A stretch of DNA of 64,000 nt from positions 104,613 through 168,612 of the forward strand of contig JAPOPC010000072.1 of the NCBI GenBank assembly GCA_026713105.1. The letters are read 5' to 3'. This document shows, one piece after another, positions 17,491-26,611 of the stretch. This DNA is from Acidimicrobiaceae bacterium (lineage in GTDB: Bacteria > Actinomycetota > Acidimicrobiia > Acidimicrobiales > Poriferisodalaceae). The notes under the pieces are model-generated. The model was not told the DNA's origin. It worked only from the letters and a program-made list of their open reading frames with translations, and did not search any database. Made by a program: the position numbers and the translations under genes. How positions within the stretch are numbered: position 1 is the first letter of the stretch; every line of letters begins with the position of its first letter.

Positions 17491-19272
17491 GTGCGCAAGT
17501 CCTGCACCTCGGCATTGGTGAGTGCGCTCTTCCTCACAGCAGTGCTGGGCAACGCGTGCCACGTTCGACAGGTCAGGGACGCTGCGCCCGAACGCGCCGA
17601 GCTTGGCGTCTCAGAACGGGCCGCGCAAGCTGGCGAATCGGGTGAGGCATCGTCGACGGTGACACTGGTCTCACCGACCCTGACAACAGCCGCGGCACAA
17701 CCTGGTCGTGCAGCACCAGCAAGCCAGGCTTCTGACGAGGACGGTCCGGTGCAGGCGGCCGATGCCGCGCCGCCGGCCGAGTCGGTGCAGTTGGGCGATC
17801 TTGTCGCAGGCACCCAGGACCAGGCAGCCGCCAAACGAGATGACGATCCGAACCTCGTGATCGCGAACATCACCGATCTGGACTGGCTGCCCGCAGGTTG
17901 GGAAGCCATGTTCCGCCACTGGTACCCGGAGCGAGCGTTCGTGCTGCACCCCCAAGCGGCCCAGGGCGACCTCGACGGCGACGGCGACGTTGACGCCGTC
18001 CTCCATGTCCAGGCACGGTCTGCCGATTCGCCTCAGGCACAACTGCTCGTGCCCGTCATCGACACCGGCGAGGCCATCGATGTGCGACCGCCAGTAGATC
18101 TCGGCCAGCGCGTCATCATCGACTCGATCGACATCGCGGACGGCGCCGTCGAGGTGTCCCTCTTCGACCGCTCCCCCGGCGAGCCGCTGACAGTGATCAC
18201 ACGCCGCACCACGCTGTCCGTCGTTGTTGGCAGCCCAGCCGCAGCAGACGCGGATAGGGCCGAGCCGGTCGTGATTCCCACCAGTGTCGAGCCCATTGAC
18301 TACGTACCGGCACTGCAGATCAGCCGCCCAGCAACCACGCCGGCGTCGGAGCTCGATGGCGTGGGCACGGCCATGTCGGATCGGATCGAGCTGCGCGAGC
18401 GACACCGGTACGGCATGCACGCCAGCGAGCGCGACGTCGTCGTGGCGACGCTCGATGCACCAGCAGGAGTCTGGCTGGAAGTCCGTCTCAGCGACGGAAC
18501 GTTGCTGGTCCCCAGCGCCGAGCGCGCTCAGAGATTTGCGATCCGAGCGCCAGCAGACGGCGAGTGGACCATCACCGCCGCGTCATCGCGCATCGAGCCG
18601 GCCGACTACCGGCTCGCGGTGGAGGTGTTCCCGCCCTCGCGCAGCAACGGCATCGGGACCCGTGACCTCACCGGCTTCTGGTCCAGCACTCGCACATCCC
18701 CGCCCGCTCTGCCCGACGACGGCGACGTGGCGTACCTGACCTTCGATGACGGACCCCATCCCGTCTATACGCCGCAGGTGCTCGACGTGCTGGCACGCCA
18801 CGGCGCCAAGGCGACGTTCTTCGTCGTGGGATCGCTCGCTGAGCGCTACCCGCTGCTCGTGCAACGGATCGCCTACGAGGGCCACACGCTCGCCAACCAC
18901 TCCTGGAAACACGAGTCCCTTGCTCGGGTCTCACGGGCGGCGTTTGATCGGTCGGTCGGGCGCACCCAAGAGCTCTTGGGGCCGCTCGCCACGTCGTGCC
19001 TCCGGCCGCCGTACTGGGACCTGGGGGCGTTTACCCGGGAATGGTCTGGCGACCTCGGCCTGCGACTGGTGTCGTGGACCTACAGCCCGAAGGACTGGCT
19101 GCAGCCGACAGCGCAGCACATTGCCGACGGCATCGTCGCGCGAACGGCTCCGGGCGCGGTGATCCTGCTGCACGACGGCGGCGGCGATCACCCGGCGACG
19201 GTTCGCGGGCTCGACCAGGCGCTCGAGCGGCTCGCCGGCAACGGATTGGAATTCAAAGCGCTGTGCCGATGA
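17491..19272 (+). CDS. Secreted polysaccharide deacetylase (NodB domain) lipoprotein
   Basis: 593 residues from GTG 17491. The signal peptide ends in a lipobox-like LTAVLGNAC (Cys 23). A low-complexity linker (about 25-115) is followed by an FG-GAP/EF-hand-like loop (DLDGDGDVDAVLHV) and an Ig-like beta region (about 300-390). The C-terminal NodB domain (about 410-590) carries the metal/catalytic motifs TFDDGPHP, ANHSWKH, RPPYWD, and LLHDGG near the end. The likely substrate is an N- or O-acetylated cell-wall or exopolysaccharide. It lies close to the O-acyltransferase module at 19-23 kb but on the other strand. Confidence 0.87.
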   Translation: MRKSCTSALVSALFLTAVLGNACHVRQVRDAAPERAELGVSERAAQAGESGEASSTVTLVSPTLTTAAAQPGRAAPASQASDEDGPVQAADAAPPAESVQLGDLVAGTQDQAAAKRDDDPNLVIANITDLDWLPAGWEAMFRHWYPERAFVLHPQAAQGDLDGDGDVDAVLHVQARSADSPQAQLLVPVIDTGEAIDVRPPVDLGQRVIIDSIDIADGAVEVSLFDRSPGEPLTVITRRTTLSVVVGSPAAADADRAEPVVIPTSVEPIDYVPALQISRPATTPASELDGVGTAMSDRIELRERHRYGMHASERDVVVATLDAPAGVWLEVRLSDGTLLVPSAERAQRFAIRAPADGEWTITAASSRIEPADYRLAVEVFPPSRSNGIGTRDLTGFWSSTRTSPPALPDDGDVAYLTFDDGPHPVYTPQVLDVLARHGAKATFFVVGSLAERYPLLVQRIAYEGHTLANHSWKHESLARVSRAAFDRSVGRTQELLGPLATSCLRPPYWDLGAFTREWSGDLGLRLVSWTYSPKDWLQPTAQHIADGIVARTAPGAVILLHDGGGDHPATVRGLDQALERLAGNGLEFKALCR

Positions 19273-19297
19273 GGTGTCCCGCAGGCCTCGCAGCCTC

Positions 19298-20251
19298 TCA
19301 CCCGCTTCGCCGGTGAATCTCGGCCAGGATGGGCTCAGTCAGCACGAGACCGCCGTACAGCGTGTAGTGGACACCGTCCAAGGTGCGGATCCGGCGATTG
19401 TCGTGATCTGCGCCGAGCCGCGCGGCAAAGCGGCCGTCGATGGCGAGCGTCTCGTACGAGTCCCAGAAGATGGCCCCGTCGATTTCGCCCACTGCGGCCT
19501 CGGCCAAGGGGTTGACGATGCCGGGCAAGTCAGACAGGTACCTCGTTCCCAAGGGAGGGAGCCCGACCCAGATCACGAGGCGACCAGGTTTCACCGCTGC
19601 CGACACGAGTTCGGCCACCCTGGCCTGATAGCGCTGATCCCAGGCCGGTTCGCCGGGTCGCTCGGGATGACCGCGGAAGCGTTGCTTGTCGTTGCCGCCC
19701 ATCGCCAGCACGATCACGTCGTAGGGGCCCTCGGTGATCTCATCGTTCATGTAGGCGATCCAGTCGAAGAACCAGTCGGTCACCACCCCGGTCGACGTCT
19801 GGATGTCCTCGGTGAAGACGAATCGCTCGTCATCTGCGATGAGCTGGCGGAAGCCGTAAACCGGTCCGCCCGAGATTGAATCGCCGCCGGTCCACACCCG
19901 CAGCGGCCGCTCGGGCGTGGCCGCCGCCAAGCGCGATCGCCGGTCTTCGCGAGCAAACCAGTAGTAGGTCGGCTCTACGCCCAGCTGAGACTCCGCCAGT
20001 GGGTCGGGCCAGCGCAACACCGGATCTGCCCACGGGTCATCGGTGTGCCTAGGCGGAGGTTCGGGGACCCGCGCCGACAGTGCCGCCGACGCACCGGCAC
20101 CGCCATCATCGGAAACGCTGTCTTCGACAGCATCACCATCGGGCTGCGCGCCCACCGGCACTGAAGCCAATCCCAACGCCAGGACGCACGCCACAATTGC
20201 GGCAGCAGCCCCCAGCTTTCGCTGGAGGCGACGCATCACCCCCATGTTCAC
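19298..20251 (-). CDS. Secreted SGNH hydrolase-like protein (DUF459-type)
   Basis: 317 residues with an N-terminal signal peptide or anchor (AAAAIVACVLALGLASVPVGA). SGNH blocks: GGDSISGG (Ser nucleophile block I), AMGGNDK (Asn block III) and DGVHYTLYG (Asp/His block V). Start GTG 20251 overlaps the preceding SGNH gene stop as GTGA. Together with the MBOAT gene upstream it should work outside the membrane, transferring or removing acyl groups on a polysaccharide, like AlgX/AlgJ or PatB in other systems. Confidence 0.82.
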   Translation of the reverse strand: MNMGVMRRLQRKLGAAAAIVACVLALGLASVPVGAQPDGDAVEDSVSDDGGAGASAALSARVPEPPPRHTDDPWADPVLRWPDPLAESQLGVEPTYYWFAREDRRSRLAAATPERPLRVWTGGDSISGGPVYGFRQLIADDERFVFTEDIQTSTGVVTDWFFDWIAYMNDEITEGPYDVIVLAMGGNDKQRFRGHPERPGEPAWDQRYQARVAELVSAAVKPGRLVIWVGLPPLGTRYLSDLPGIVNPLAEAAVGEIDGAIFWDSYETLAIDGRFAARLGADHDNRRIRTLDGVHYTLYGGLVLTEPILAEIHRRSG

Positions 20252-21519
20252 GAAGGCGCGCCCGAGGTCAGATCGACCAAGCCGCTGAGTTCATCCAGCA
20301 ACACCTGTGACAGCCAGCGACCGCCGACGGTGCTGAGGTGCACGCCATCGGTGAGGCGCACGTCGGCGAGCTGCCCGTCTGCGTCAGCGACGTAGCGACT
20401 GAATCCGCCGTTCGGTCCCCGGAACAAGTCACGCGTGTCCACATAGATCACCCGATCCCGCTTGGCGGCCTCGGCGGCGAACACCTTGTTGACCTGCTGC
20501 ATGCGCTCGTCGTAATCGGGGCTCTCCATGATTGGCTGGCCCACCCAGATCAACACCCGGTCGGGGTCGGTCGTCACCAGGTCCATGACGTGGCCGACCC
20601 GCGCCGAGTACTCCCGCACCCAATCCTCCGAGAAGGGGCGGGCGATCTGACCGTCCACCACGAGCGCCTGCGCGTCGTTGCCGCCGTACATCATCACCAC
20701 CGCGTCGGGATCAGTGTTGGGAATCACCTCGACGATTCGAGCGGGCCAGTCGTAGAAGTCGGGTCGGCTCAGGCCGCTCGAGAGCTGATGCTCAGAGGAG
20801 GCCTCGATGACGCCGGTGTCATCGGCCAGCCCAACCATGACGTGGCCGAAGAACTGCACCATCGAATCGCCCATGATGTGCAGGCGCAGCGGATCCTCCG
20901 GTGTGGGAAACCACGCCACGGTGGTGGGCGGTGCGCTGATGAGGGTCTCCCCGGTGTTGTCTGCGCCGTCGCTGGCCCCGGCGACGGGCTGCTCGTCGCC
21001 CCTGGCAGTTCCGCCCTCCGACGACGCGCCGTCGTCCGGCGCCGGCTGGGTCCCCGGGGCCACCAGCGGCGCTGTGCCCCCGGGCTGCGTGTCGGCTTCG
21101 ATGCCAGGCGTCGCTACGACCAATTCGGATGAGGTCAGCTCCGTCGGCGTCGCCCCTGCGGTCGAATCGGGCTCGGCTGCAACGACGAACTCATCCGATG
21201 TCGCTCCGGGATCGACCACCGATCGACCGAAGGCCTCGTCAACCCACAAGCGCGGCAGGTGCAGCCCGACAGCGCTGGAGGCGCCCTCGATCGGTTCCCA
21301 GACCGCTACCGAAGCGTCGCGCTCCCAGCCGAACGGCTTCTGCTGCGCCTCACGCAACAGCTGCTGGGAGTTGCCCACGATCGCCAGCACGAGCCCGAGC
21401 GCGCCGGCCAGCAAGACTCTGCCGGCCGCCACACCGTTGCGGCGGTCTGTCGCGTCGAGACGCGGCCCCGATCCCGCTGGGGCGGTCGAGGGATCAGGCG
21501 GAACGTGCGAGGCCGTCAT
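20248..21519 (-). CDS. SGNH/DUF459 acyltransferase-like protein, membrane-anchored
   Basis: 423 residues. One N-terminal transmembrane helix (about 30-48: AAGRVLLAGALGLVLAIVG) is followed by a long Pro/Thr/Ala-rich linker (about 90-190) and a DUF459 SGNH domain with HIMGDSMVQFFG, MMYGGNDAQ and LTDGVHLSTVG. The start lies 3 bp from the MBOAT stop, indicating translational coupling. Paralogue of the next gene; the pair probably acts on the same acylated glycan or divides transfer and hydrolysis. Confidence 0.84.
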   Translation of the reverse strand: MTASHVPPDPSTAPAGSGPRLDATDRRNGVAAGRVLLAGALGLVLAIVGNSQQLLREAQQKPFGWERDASVAVWEPIEGASSAVGLHLPRLWVDEAFGRSVVDPGATSDEFVVAAEPDSTAGATPTELTSSELVVATPGIEADTQPGGTAPLVAPGTQPAPDDGASSEGGTARGDEQPVAGASDGADNTGETLISAPPTTVAWFPTPEDPLRLHIMGDSMVQFFGHVMVGLADDTGVIEASSEHQLSSGLSRPDFYDWPARIVEVIPNTDPDAVVMMYGGNDAQALVVDGQIARPFSEDWVREYSARVGHVMDLVTTDPDRVLIWVGQPIMESPDYDERMQQVNKVFAAEAAKRDRVIYVDTRDLFRGPNGGFSRYVADADGQLADVRLTDGVHLSTVGGRWLSQVLLDELSGLVDLTSGAPS

Positions 21520-21522
21520 TGC

Positions 21523-22944
21523 TCAGAACTGGAAGTAGATGAACGGGGCGACGCCCGTGGGGCCGAGTACGTCAATTGCCACCAGGGAGATGCCCACCAC
21601 AGCGCCTTGGGTCACCCAGCCGAGGCTGGCGAAGCCGTCGCGCAGCTGGTCGAACCAGTCGGTGGGCATGAACTGGAATGCCAGGGCGCCGAACGTCACG
21701 GCGATTACCAGCGGCGTCGCAGTGCCGGCGTAGTTGTCGAAGCTGGCCACCGCGCCGAGCATCTCCACAGCAGCGGGCAGCGATTCGGAGCGGAAGAACA
21801 CCCACGCCAGGCACACCACGTGGAAGGTGACGAGCCAGCGCACCACCTCGCCAATTGCCGGAGAGAGCACGGGACCGGCTCCGCTGCGCTCTCGCTGCTC
21901 ACGCACGAGCCGCTCCGCTGCCAGAACGACACCATGGATGCCGCCCCAGATGACAAAGTTCCAGGTACTGCCGTGCCACAGGCCGCCGAGCAACATAACG
22001 ATCATGAGATTTCGATAGGTCGTGGCGCGGCCTTTCCGGTTGCCGCCCAGCGGCACGTAGAGGTAGTCGCGCAGCCAGCGGGACAGGGTCATGTGCCAGC
22101 GCCGCCAGAAGTCCTGCAGCGTGAGCGCCCGGTAGGGATTGTTGAAGTTCTGCGGGAATCGGAAGCCCAGCAGCAGCGCCACGCCGATGGCGATGTCGGT
22201 GTAGCCGGAGAAGTCCGCGTAGATCTGGACTGCGTAGGCGTAAACCCCGAGCACGACTTCGGGGCCGCTGTGCGCGCCCGGATCGGCGAAGACGCCGTCC
22301 ACGATCGCACTCGCCAGGAAGCTGGAGATCACGACCTTCTTGAACAGCCCGTTCAGGATCAGCCCGAAAGCCTCGGCGGCAGGCACGTAGCGGGGGTCGG
22401 GCCGGGCAACGAGCTGCGGCGCCATCTCCGACGCCCGCACGATCGGGCCGGCCACGAGCTGGGGGAAGAACGACAGGTACACCGCAAAGTCCAGCGGCGT
22501 CATCTCGCGGACGTTCCCCCGTCCGATGTCGATGATGTAGCTCATCGCCTGGAACGTGTAGAAGGAGATGCCGACCGGCAGCGTGTACTCCAGCACTGGC
22601 AGCGCGCCCGTGATGCCGAAGCGCTCGAGCAAGTTGGACATCTCGACGGCGAAAAAGTCCCAGTACTTGAAGACGCCGAGAATGACGAGGTTGGCGGTGA
22701 CGCCGAGTCCGACCCACCAGCGTTTCCCCACCGCAGTGCTGTTGACCGCGAAGTGCCCCGCGACCCAGTTGATGACGATGGTGGTGAGCAGTAGGAAGAC
22801 GAAACGCCAGCTCCACCAGCCGTAGAACACGATGCTGGCAGCGAGCATCAGCGGCTTCCACAGGGCCGGATGCGGCCGCGTCAGCCAGTTCACGACGAAT
22901 ACGACAACGAAGAAGACTCCGAAGACGAACGTCGGGAACAACAT
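21523..22944 (-). CDS. MBOAT family O-acyltransferase (AlgI-like)
   Basis: 473 residues with about 10-12 predicted membrane helices starting MLFPTFVFGVFFVVVFVVN. It carries AlgI-type signatures: FQAMSYIIDIGRG, YLSFFPQLVAGPI, RWHMTLSRWLRDYLYVPLGG, and the catalytic His region MLLGGLWHGSTW / WGGIHG. The enzyme would pass acyl groups across the membrane to the two downstream SGNH proteins. ATG 22944 is preceded at 9 nt by a TATGTT box, so the message looks leaderless. An in-frame extension upstream would run into the divergent mutase gene and is rejected. Confidence 0.92.
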   Translation of the reverse strand: MLFPTFVFGVFFVVVFVVNWLTRPHPALWKPLMLAASIVFYGWWSWRFVFLLLTTIVINWVAGHFAVNSTAVGKRWWVGLGVTANLVILGVFKYWDFFAVEMSNLLERFGITGALPVLEYTLPVGISFYTFQAMSYIIDIGRGNVREMTPLDFAVYLSFFPQLVAGPIVRASEMAPQLVARPDPRYVPAAEAFGLILNGLFKKVVISSFLASAIVDGVFADPGAHSGPEVVLGVYAYAVQIYADFSGYTDIAIGVALLLGFRFPQNFNNPYRALTLQDFWRRWHMTLSRWLRDYLYVPLGGNRKGRATTYRNLMIVMLLGGLWHGSTWNFVIWGGIHGVVLAAERLVREQRERSGAGPVLSPAIGEVVRWLVTFHVVCLAWVFFRSESLPAAVEMLGAVASFDNYAGTATPLVIAVTFGALAFQFMPTDWFDQLRDGFASLGWVTQGAVVGISLVAIDVLGPTGVAPFIYFQF

Positions 22945-22953
22945 GGCAAGCCG

Positions 22954-22959
22954 AACATA
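22954..22959 (-). promoter_or_regulatory. Putative -10 box (TATGTT) of the MBOAT-SGNH operon
   Basis: TANNNT hexamer 9 nt upstream of ATG 22944 in the 66-bp divergent gap with the phosphohexomutase gene. Confidence 0.45.
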
Positions 22960-23010
22960 CTTGCGGCCCCGAGTACATGGATGGACAGCGGTGAACGAGG
23001 GCGGTTCTGC

Positions 23011-24729
23011 ATGACGATCCCCGTGGCGCTGCTTGACGCATGGCTGGCGGCCGATCCGGACTCCGCTGCTCGCAGCGCTCTCGAATCGGGTCGCCACGAC
23101 CCCGACTGGGTGGCGGAGCACTTCGGGGGTGTGCTGCGGTTCGGCACGGCGGGGATGCGAGCGCCGATGGGTGCCGGACCGGCGCGCATGAACCGCGTCA
23201 TGGTTCGGGTCGCTGCCCGGGCAATCGGCGCCGAATTGATCGCCAGCGACTTGGGCGACCGCGGTGCCGTGGTCGGATTTGACGCCCGACCGGGATCTGC
23301 CGACATGGCGTTTGATGCAGCACGACTGCTGGCAGCCATGGGCGTCCCGACGGCAATCATCGACGGCCCTGCACCCACGCCGTTGCTCGCCCGTCAGCTG
23401 CTCGCCCGCTCCGCCGGGGCAGGACTCATGATCACCGCCAGCCACAACCCACGGGGCGACAACGGCTTGAAGGTGTACTGGACCGACGGCACGCAGATCC
23501 GACCACCGCTGGACCAACGCATCGAGGCCCGCATCGAATTCGAAGCCCTCCCGACCGATGACGACCTCGCGGCCCGACACGAGCTGGAGCAGCTCGACGT
23601 GCGCTCGGTCATTGCCGAATACGTCGGCGCAGCTGTGCGCCGACCCGTGTTCGACGCCGATGGCCGTCCGGCCGATCCGTCCGAGGTGCCACCGATCGTC
23701 TACACAGCGCTGTGCGGCGTCGGTTCGCAGACCCTAGGACACGCCTTTGCAACTGCGGGACTGCCGCCCCCGATCTATGTGGAGCACCAGCGACATCCCG
23801 ATGGTTCATTTCCCGGACTGCCGTTCCCGAATCCCGAGGAGCCGGGCACGCTCGACGACGCAATCGCGCTGGCGTCGGAGGCCGATGTCCGCGTGGTTAT
23901 GGCCAACGATCCCGACGCGGACCGGCTGGCGGTAGCTGTCGGGGACCATGACGGGACGTGGCACCGGCTGAGCGGCGACGAATTGGGTGTGTTGCTGTGC
24001 GACTGGATGATCGGTTTGGCGAATGAGGGCGGGGTGGCGCGACCGTTGATCTCGGCGTCGTCGGTCGTGTCTGGTCGGATGGTCGAAGCCCTCTGCGCTG
24101 CCCGTGGTGTTACCCACCACCGCACCCTGACGGGGTTCAAGTGGATCATGGAGCCGCGGCTGACCCATCCCGATGCCCGCTGGGTGTTCGGCTACGAAGA
24201 AGCGCTCGGCTACTCGGTCACCGACGCCGTGCTCGACAAGGACGGCATCTCAGCGGCCGTCGAATACGCGCGGTTGGCGAGTGCCTTGGCAGCTCGCGGG
24301 ATCAGCCCGCTTGAGCGCCTCGATGAGTTGGCTGCCGAAGTCGGGCTCCACGTCACGAGCGCTGCGTCGGTGCGCGCCGACACGGAAGCGATTGCGGCGG
24401 CCATGGCGGGATTGCGGACCGATGCGCCCCGCAGGATCGCTGACCGCCCCATCGCAAGAATCACCGACTGGCTCGACCCGAGTGCGCCGAATCCCGCTGA
24501 CCTCATCGAAATCGAGCTGGCTTCCGCCATGACGGACGGTTCAAGCCACAACGGCGAGGCGCATGTGCGCATCTGCATCCGGCCGAGCGGCACCGAGCCC
24601 AAGGCGAAGATTTACCTCGAGGCGGTGCGTTCGAGCCCTCGTGATGTCCGCGCCGAACGCCGTGAGCTGCGGGCCCTGCTCGACGCCATCGCCGAAGAGG
24701 CCCTGGACTCACTCTTCACTATCACGTAG
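23011..24729 (+). CDS. Phosphoglucomutase/phosphomannomutase family (Pgm2-like)
   Basis: 572-residue alpha-D-phosphohexomutase. Motifs: RFGTAGMRAPMGAG near the N-terminus, the phosphoserine loop TASHNPRGDNGLKVYW, the metal loop NDPDADRLAV, sugar-binding GYEEALGYSV, and the phosphate-binding SGTEPKAKIY. Length and the RFGTAGMR start match the actinobacterial Pgm2-like group acting on glucose-1-P or pentose-1-P. The chosen start is ATG 23011; longer open frame upstream overlaps the MBOAT gene. It may feed sugar phosphates to nearby polysaccharide synthesis. Confidence 0.9.
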   Translation: MTIPVALLDAWLAADPDSAARSALESGRHDPDWVAEHFGGVLRFGTAGMRAPMGAGPARMNRVMVRVAARAIGAELIASDLGDRGAVVGFDARPGSADMAFDAARLLAAMGVPTAIIDGPAPTPLLARQLLARSAGAGLMITASHNPRGDNGLKVYWTDGTQIRPPLDQRIEARIEFEALPTDDDLAARHELEQLDVRSVIAEYVGAAVRRPVFDADGRPADPSEVPPIVYTALCGVGSQTLGHAFATAGLPPPIYVEHQRHPDGSFPGLPFPNPEEPGTLDDAIALASEADVRVVMANDPDADRLAVAVGDHDGTWHRLSGDELGVLLCDWMIGLANEGGVARPLISASSVVSGRMVEALCAARGVTHHRTLTGFKWIMEPRLTHPDARWVFGYEEALGYSVTDAVLDKDGISAAVEYARLASALAARGISPLERLDELAAEVGLHVTSAASVRADTEAIAAAMAGLRTDAPRRIADRPIARITDWLDPSAPNPADLIEIELASAMTDGSSHNGEAHVRICIRPSGTEPKAKIYLEAVRSSPRDVRAERRELRALLDAIAEEALDSLFTIT

Positions 24730-24737
24730 CAAGGAAC

Positions 24738-24743
24738 TAGCGT
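24738..24743 (+). promoter_or_regulatory. Putative -10 box (TAGCGT) of the ABC transporter operon
   Basis: TANNNT hexamer 32 nt before ATG 24776. A GAGGGGG Shine-Dalgarno lies between, so this operon would have a normal leader. Confidence 0.35.
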
Positions 24744-24775
24744 CGCGCGAACATAGGCGGATTGAGGGGGAAACC

Positions 24776-26536
24776 ATGTCCGACCGTTCACGTACCCGTA
24801 CGGATCGCTGGAGTCACAGCCGGCGACGGTCCGCCCGGCTGCTGGTTGCACTGCTCGCAGCAATTTCGCTGCTAGCGGTGTCCTGCGGCACTGATGACGA
24901 CGCATCCGGTGATGACGTCGAGACGCCGAGTGCCGACACGAGTGCGGCAGTCACCGAGACAGAGGACGCGGCCCCAGAACCAGATGCCGACGAGCCTGCG
25001 GCCGACGAGCCGGCACCGGACGACAGCGACGCTGAAGAGGCCGAGGAGCCAGCATCGGAGCCCGAAGAGACCGTACCTGAGGTCCCCGCCCCGAGCGGCA
25101 CCGTTCGTTTAGCGCCGGTCGTCTCGCTGGTCACGATGGACCCGCACAACTTCTCAGGCGGCGGGTTGCCCTGGCTGACACCGGTGTATGAGCCGTTGTT
25201 CCGCATAGAGCGTGGCGGGGATGGCTCGATCCAACCGCTCCTCGCGACCGGCTTCTCCGTGGACGGCCTCGATGTCACCATCACACTGCGCGATGACGTC
25301 TCCTTCAGCGACGGCGAACCATTCAACGCCGCCGCCGTCGAGGCGAATCTCGACCGAGGCAAGGCAGTTGGCGTCTGGGATGTGTTTGCTGTCATCGACT
25401 CGGTGAGCGTGACCGACCCCTTCACCGTCGTCGTCACACTGGCCCGGCCCGCTCCGGCCTTCATCAGCGATCTGGCGTCGGTTCCGGGGTTCATGATCAG
25501 CCCTGCTGCCTTGGACGATCCCGCGCTCGACCGCAACCCAGTCGGCACGGGTCCCTGGGTGTACAACGCCGCAGAGAGCCGCGAGGGCGAGGTCCACGTC
25601 TACACGCTGAACGACGGTTACTGGAATCCGAGCGCCCAGGGCGTAGAACGGATCGAGGTCTTCGACATTCCGGACGCGCAGGCCCGACTCAACGCTCTCA
25701 AGACCGGCCAACTCGACATCGCCGCTGTCGCCGGCCCGACTGCTGCAGAGGCAGGCGCGGACCCCTCGCTTGGTCTGATCGAAATGGGAACGAATTGGGT
25801 GCTGGGCATTCCCATCCTCGACCGGGACGGCACCGAGGTGCCGGCATTTGCCTCTCCACAGGTCCGCGAGGCGATGTCGATCGCCATTGACCGCGACGCC
25901 TGGGCACAGGTGATCGACTTCGGCCTCGGCACTCCCAACCTGCAGCCGGTGCCGAAGGGCCACTGGGCCCACAACGATGCGCTCGACTCCCAGATCGAGT
26001 TCGACCCCGAGCGGGCCCGGCAATTGATGGCCGACGCGGGTTACGGCGACGGCTTCAGCTTTACCATGCCCTCCATCGGATTCTTCGGTCGGCACGTGGA
26101 AGTCCTTGGCGAGTTCTGGCGAGACATCGGCATCGACATGAGCGTCGAAGTGCTCGAACCTGGCACGCTCGCCGGCCGCAGCCGGAGCACCGACTTCCCG
26201 ATCACGATGCTGTTTTGGGTTGTCGGCAGGGACGTCTCGTCATACCCAGGCACGTATCTCGATGTCGGCGCGCCGTTCAACCCGTTCGGCCACGTGCCGA
26301 ATCCGCGATTCGCTGAGCTCAACGAACTCGGCTCGGCGAGTCTGGATCCCGCCGAGCGCGCTCCCCACTACCACGAGATGTGGGAGATCCTCGCCGAGGA
26401 GAGATTCGTCATATTCATCGCGAGCAGTGACGTCGTGCTGGGTGCATCAGCCGAGATGGCGCAGAATCCGACGATCCGGATTGACGCCGCGCAGGCGGAG
26501 GCGCCGATCTGGCATGGATTCCGGCTCGGCGGCTAG
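24776..26536 (+). CDS. Peptide-type ABC transporter substrate-binding lipoprotein (SBP family 5)
   Basis: 586 residues from ATG 24776 (Shine-Dalgarno GAGGGGG). The N-terminus has a twin-Arg-like basic stretch, then a hydrophobic core and lipobox LLAVSC. An acidic Asp/Glu/Ala/Pro-rich linker (about 45-105) precedes the family-5 binding domain: LDPxx-like VTMDPHNFSGGG, YEPLFRIE, LRDDVSFSDGEPFNA, NPVGTGPWVY, and VREAMSIAIDRDAW. Ligand cannot be read; peptides, nickel and oligosaccharides are all known for this family. First gene of a five-gene operon. Confidence 0.92.
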   Translation: MSDRSRTRTDRWSHSRRRSARLLVALLAAISLLAVSCGTDDDASGDDVETPSADTSAAVTETEDAAPEPDADEPAADEPAPDDSDAEEAEEPASEPEETVPEVPAPSGTVRLAPVVSLVTMDPHNFSGGGLPWLTPVYEPLFRIERGGDGSIQPLLATGFSVDGLDVTITLRDDVSFSDGEPFNAAAVEANLDRGKAVGVWDVFAVIDSVSVTDPFTVVVTLARPAPAFISDLASVPGFMISPAALDDPALDRNPVGTGPWVYNAAESREGEVHVYTLNDGYWNPSAQGVERIEVFDIPDAQARLNALKTGQLDIAAVAGPTAAEAGADPSLGLIEMGTNWVLGIPILDRDGTEVPAFASPQVREAMSIAIDRDAWAQVIDFGLGTPNLQPVPKGHWAHNDALDSQIEFDPERARQLMADAGYGDGFSFTMPSIGFFGRHVEVLGEFWRDIGIDMSVEVLEPGTLAGRSRSTDFPITMLFWVVGRDVSSYPGTYLDVGAPFNPFGHVPNPRFAELNELGSASLDPAERAPHYHEMWEILAEERFVIFIASSDVVLGASAEMAQNPTIRIDAAQAEAPIWHGFRLGG

Positions 26537-26611
26537 CCGTCGACTGGCGGGGCCACAGCCGGTCCCCGACGCCGGACTTCGGCACTCATCTATGAACTCA
26601 GGCAGCGCCGC

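Noticed and set aside
22945..23580. N-terminal extension of the MBOAT protein
   Set aside because: It would be antisense to the phosphohexomutase catalytic region, and a -10-like box sits 9 nt before ATG 22944.
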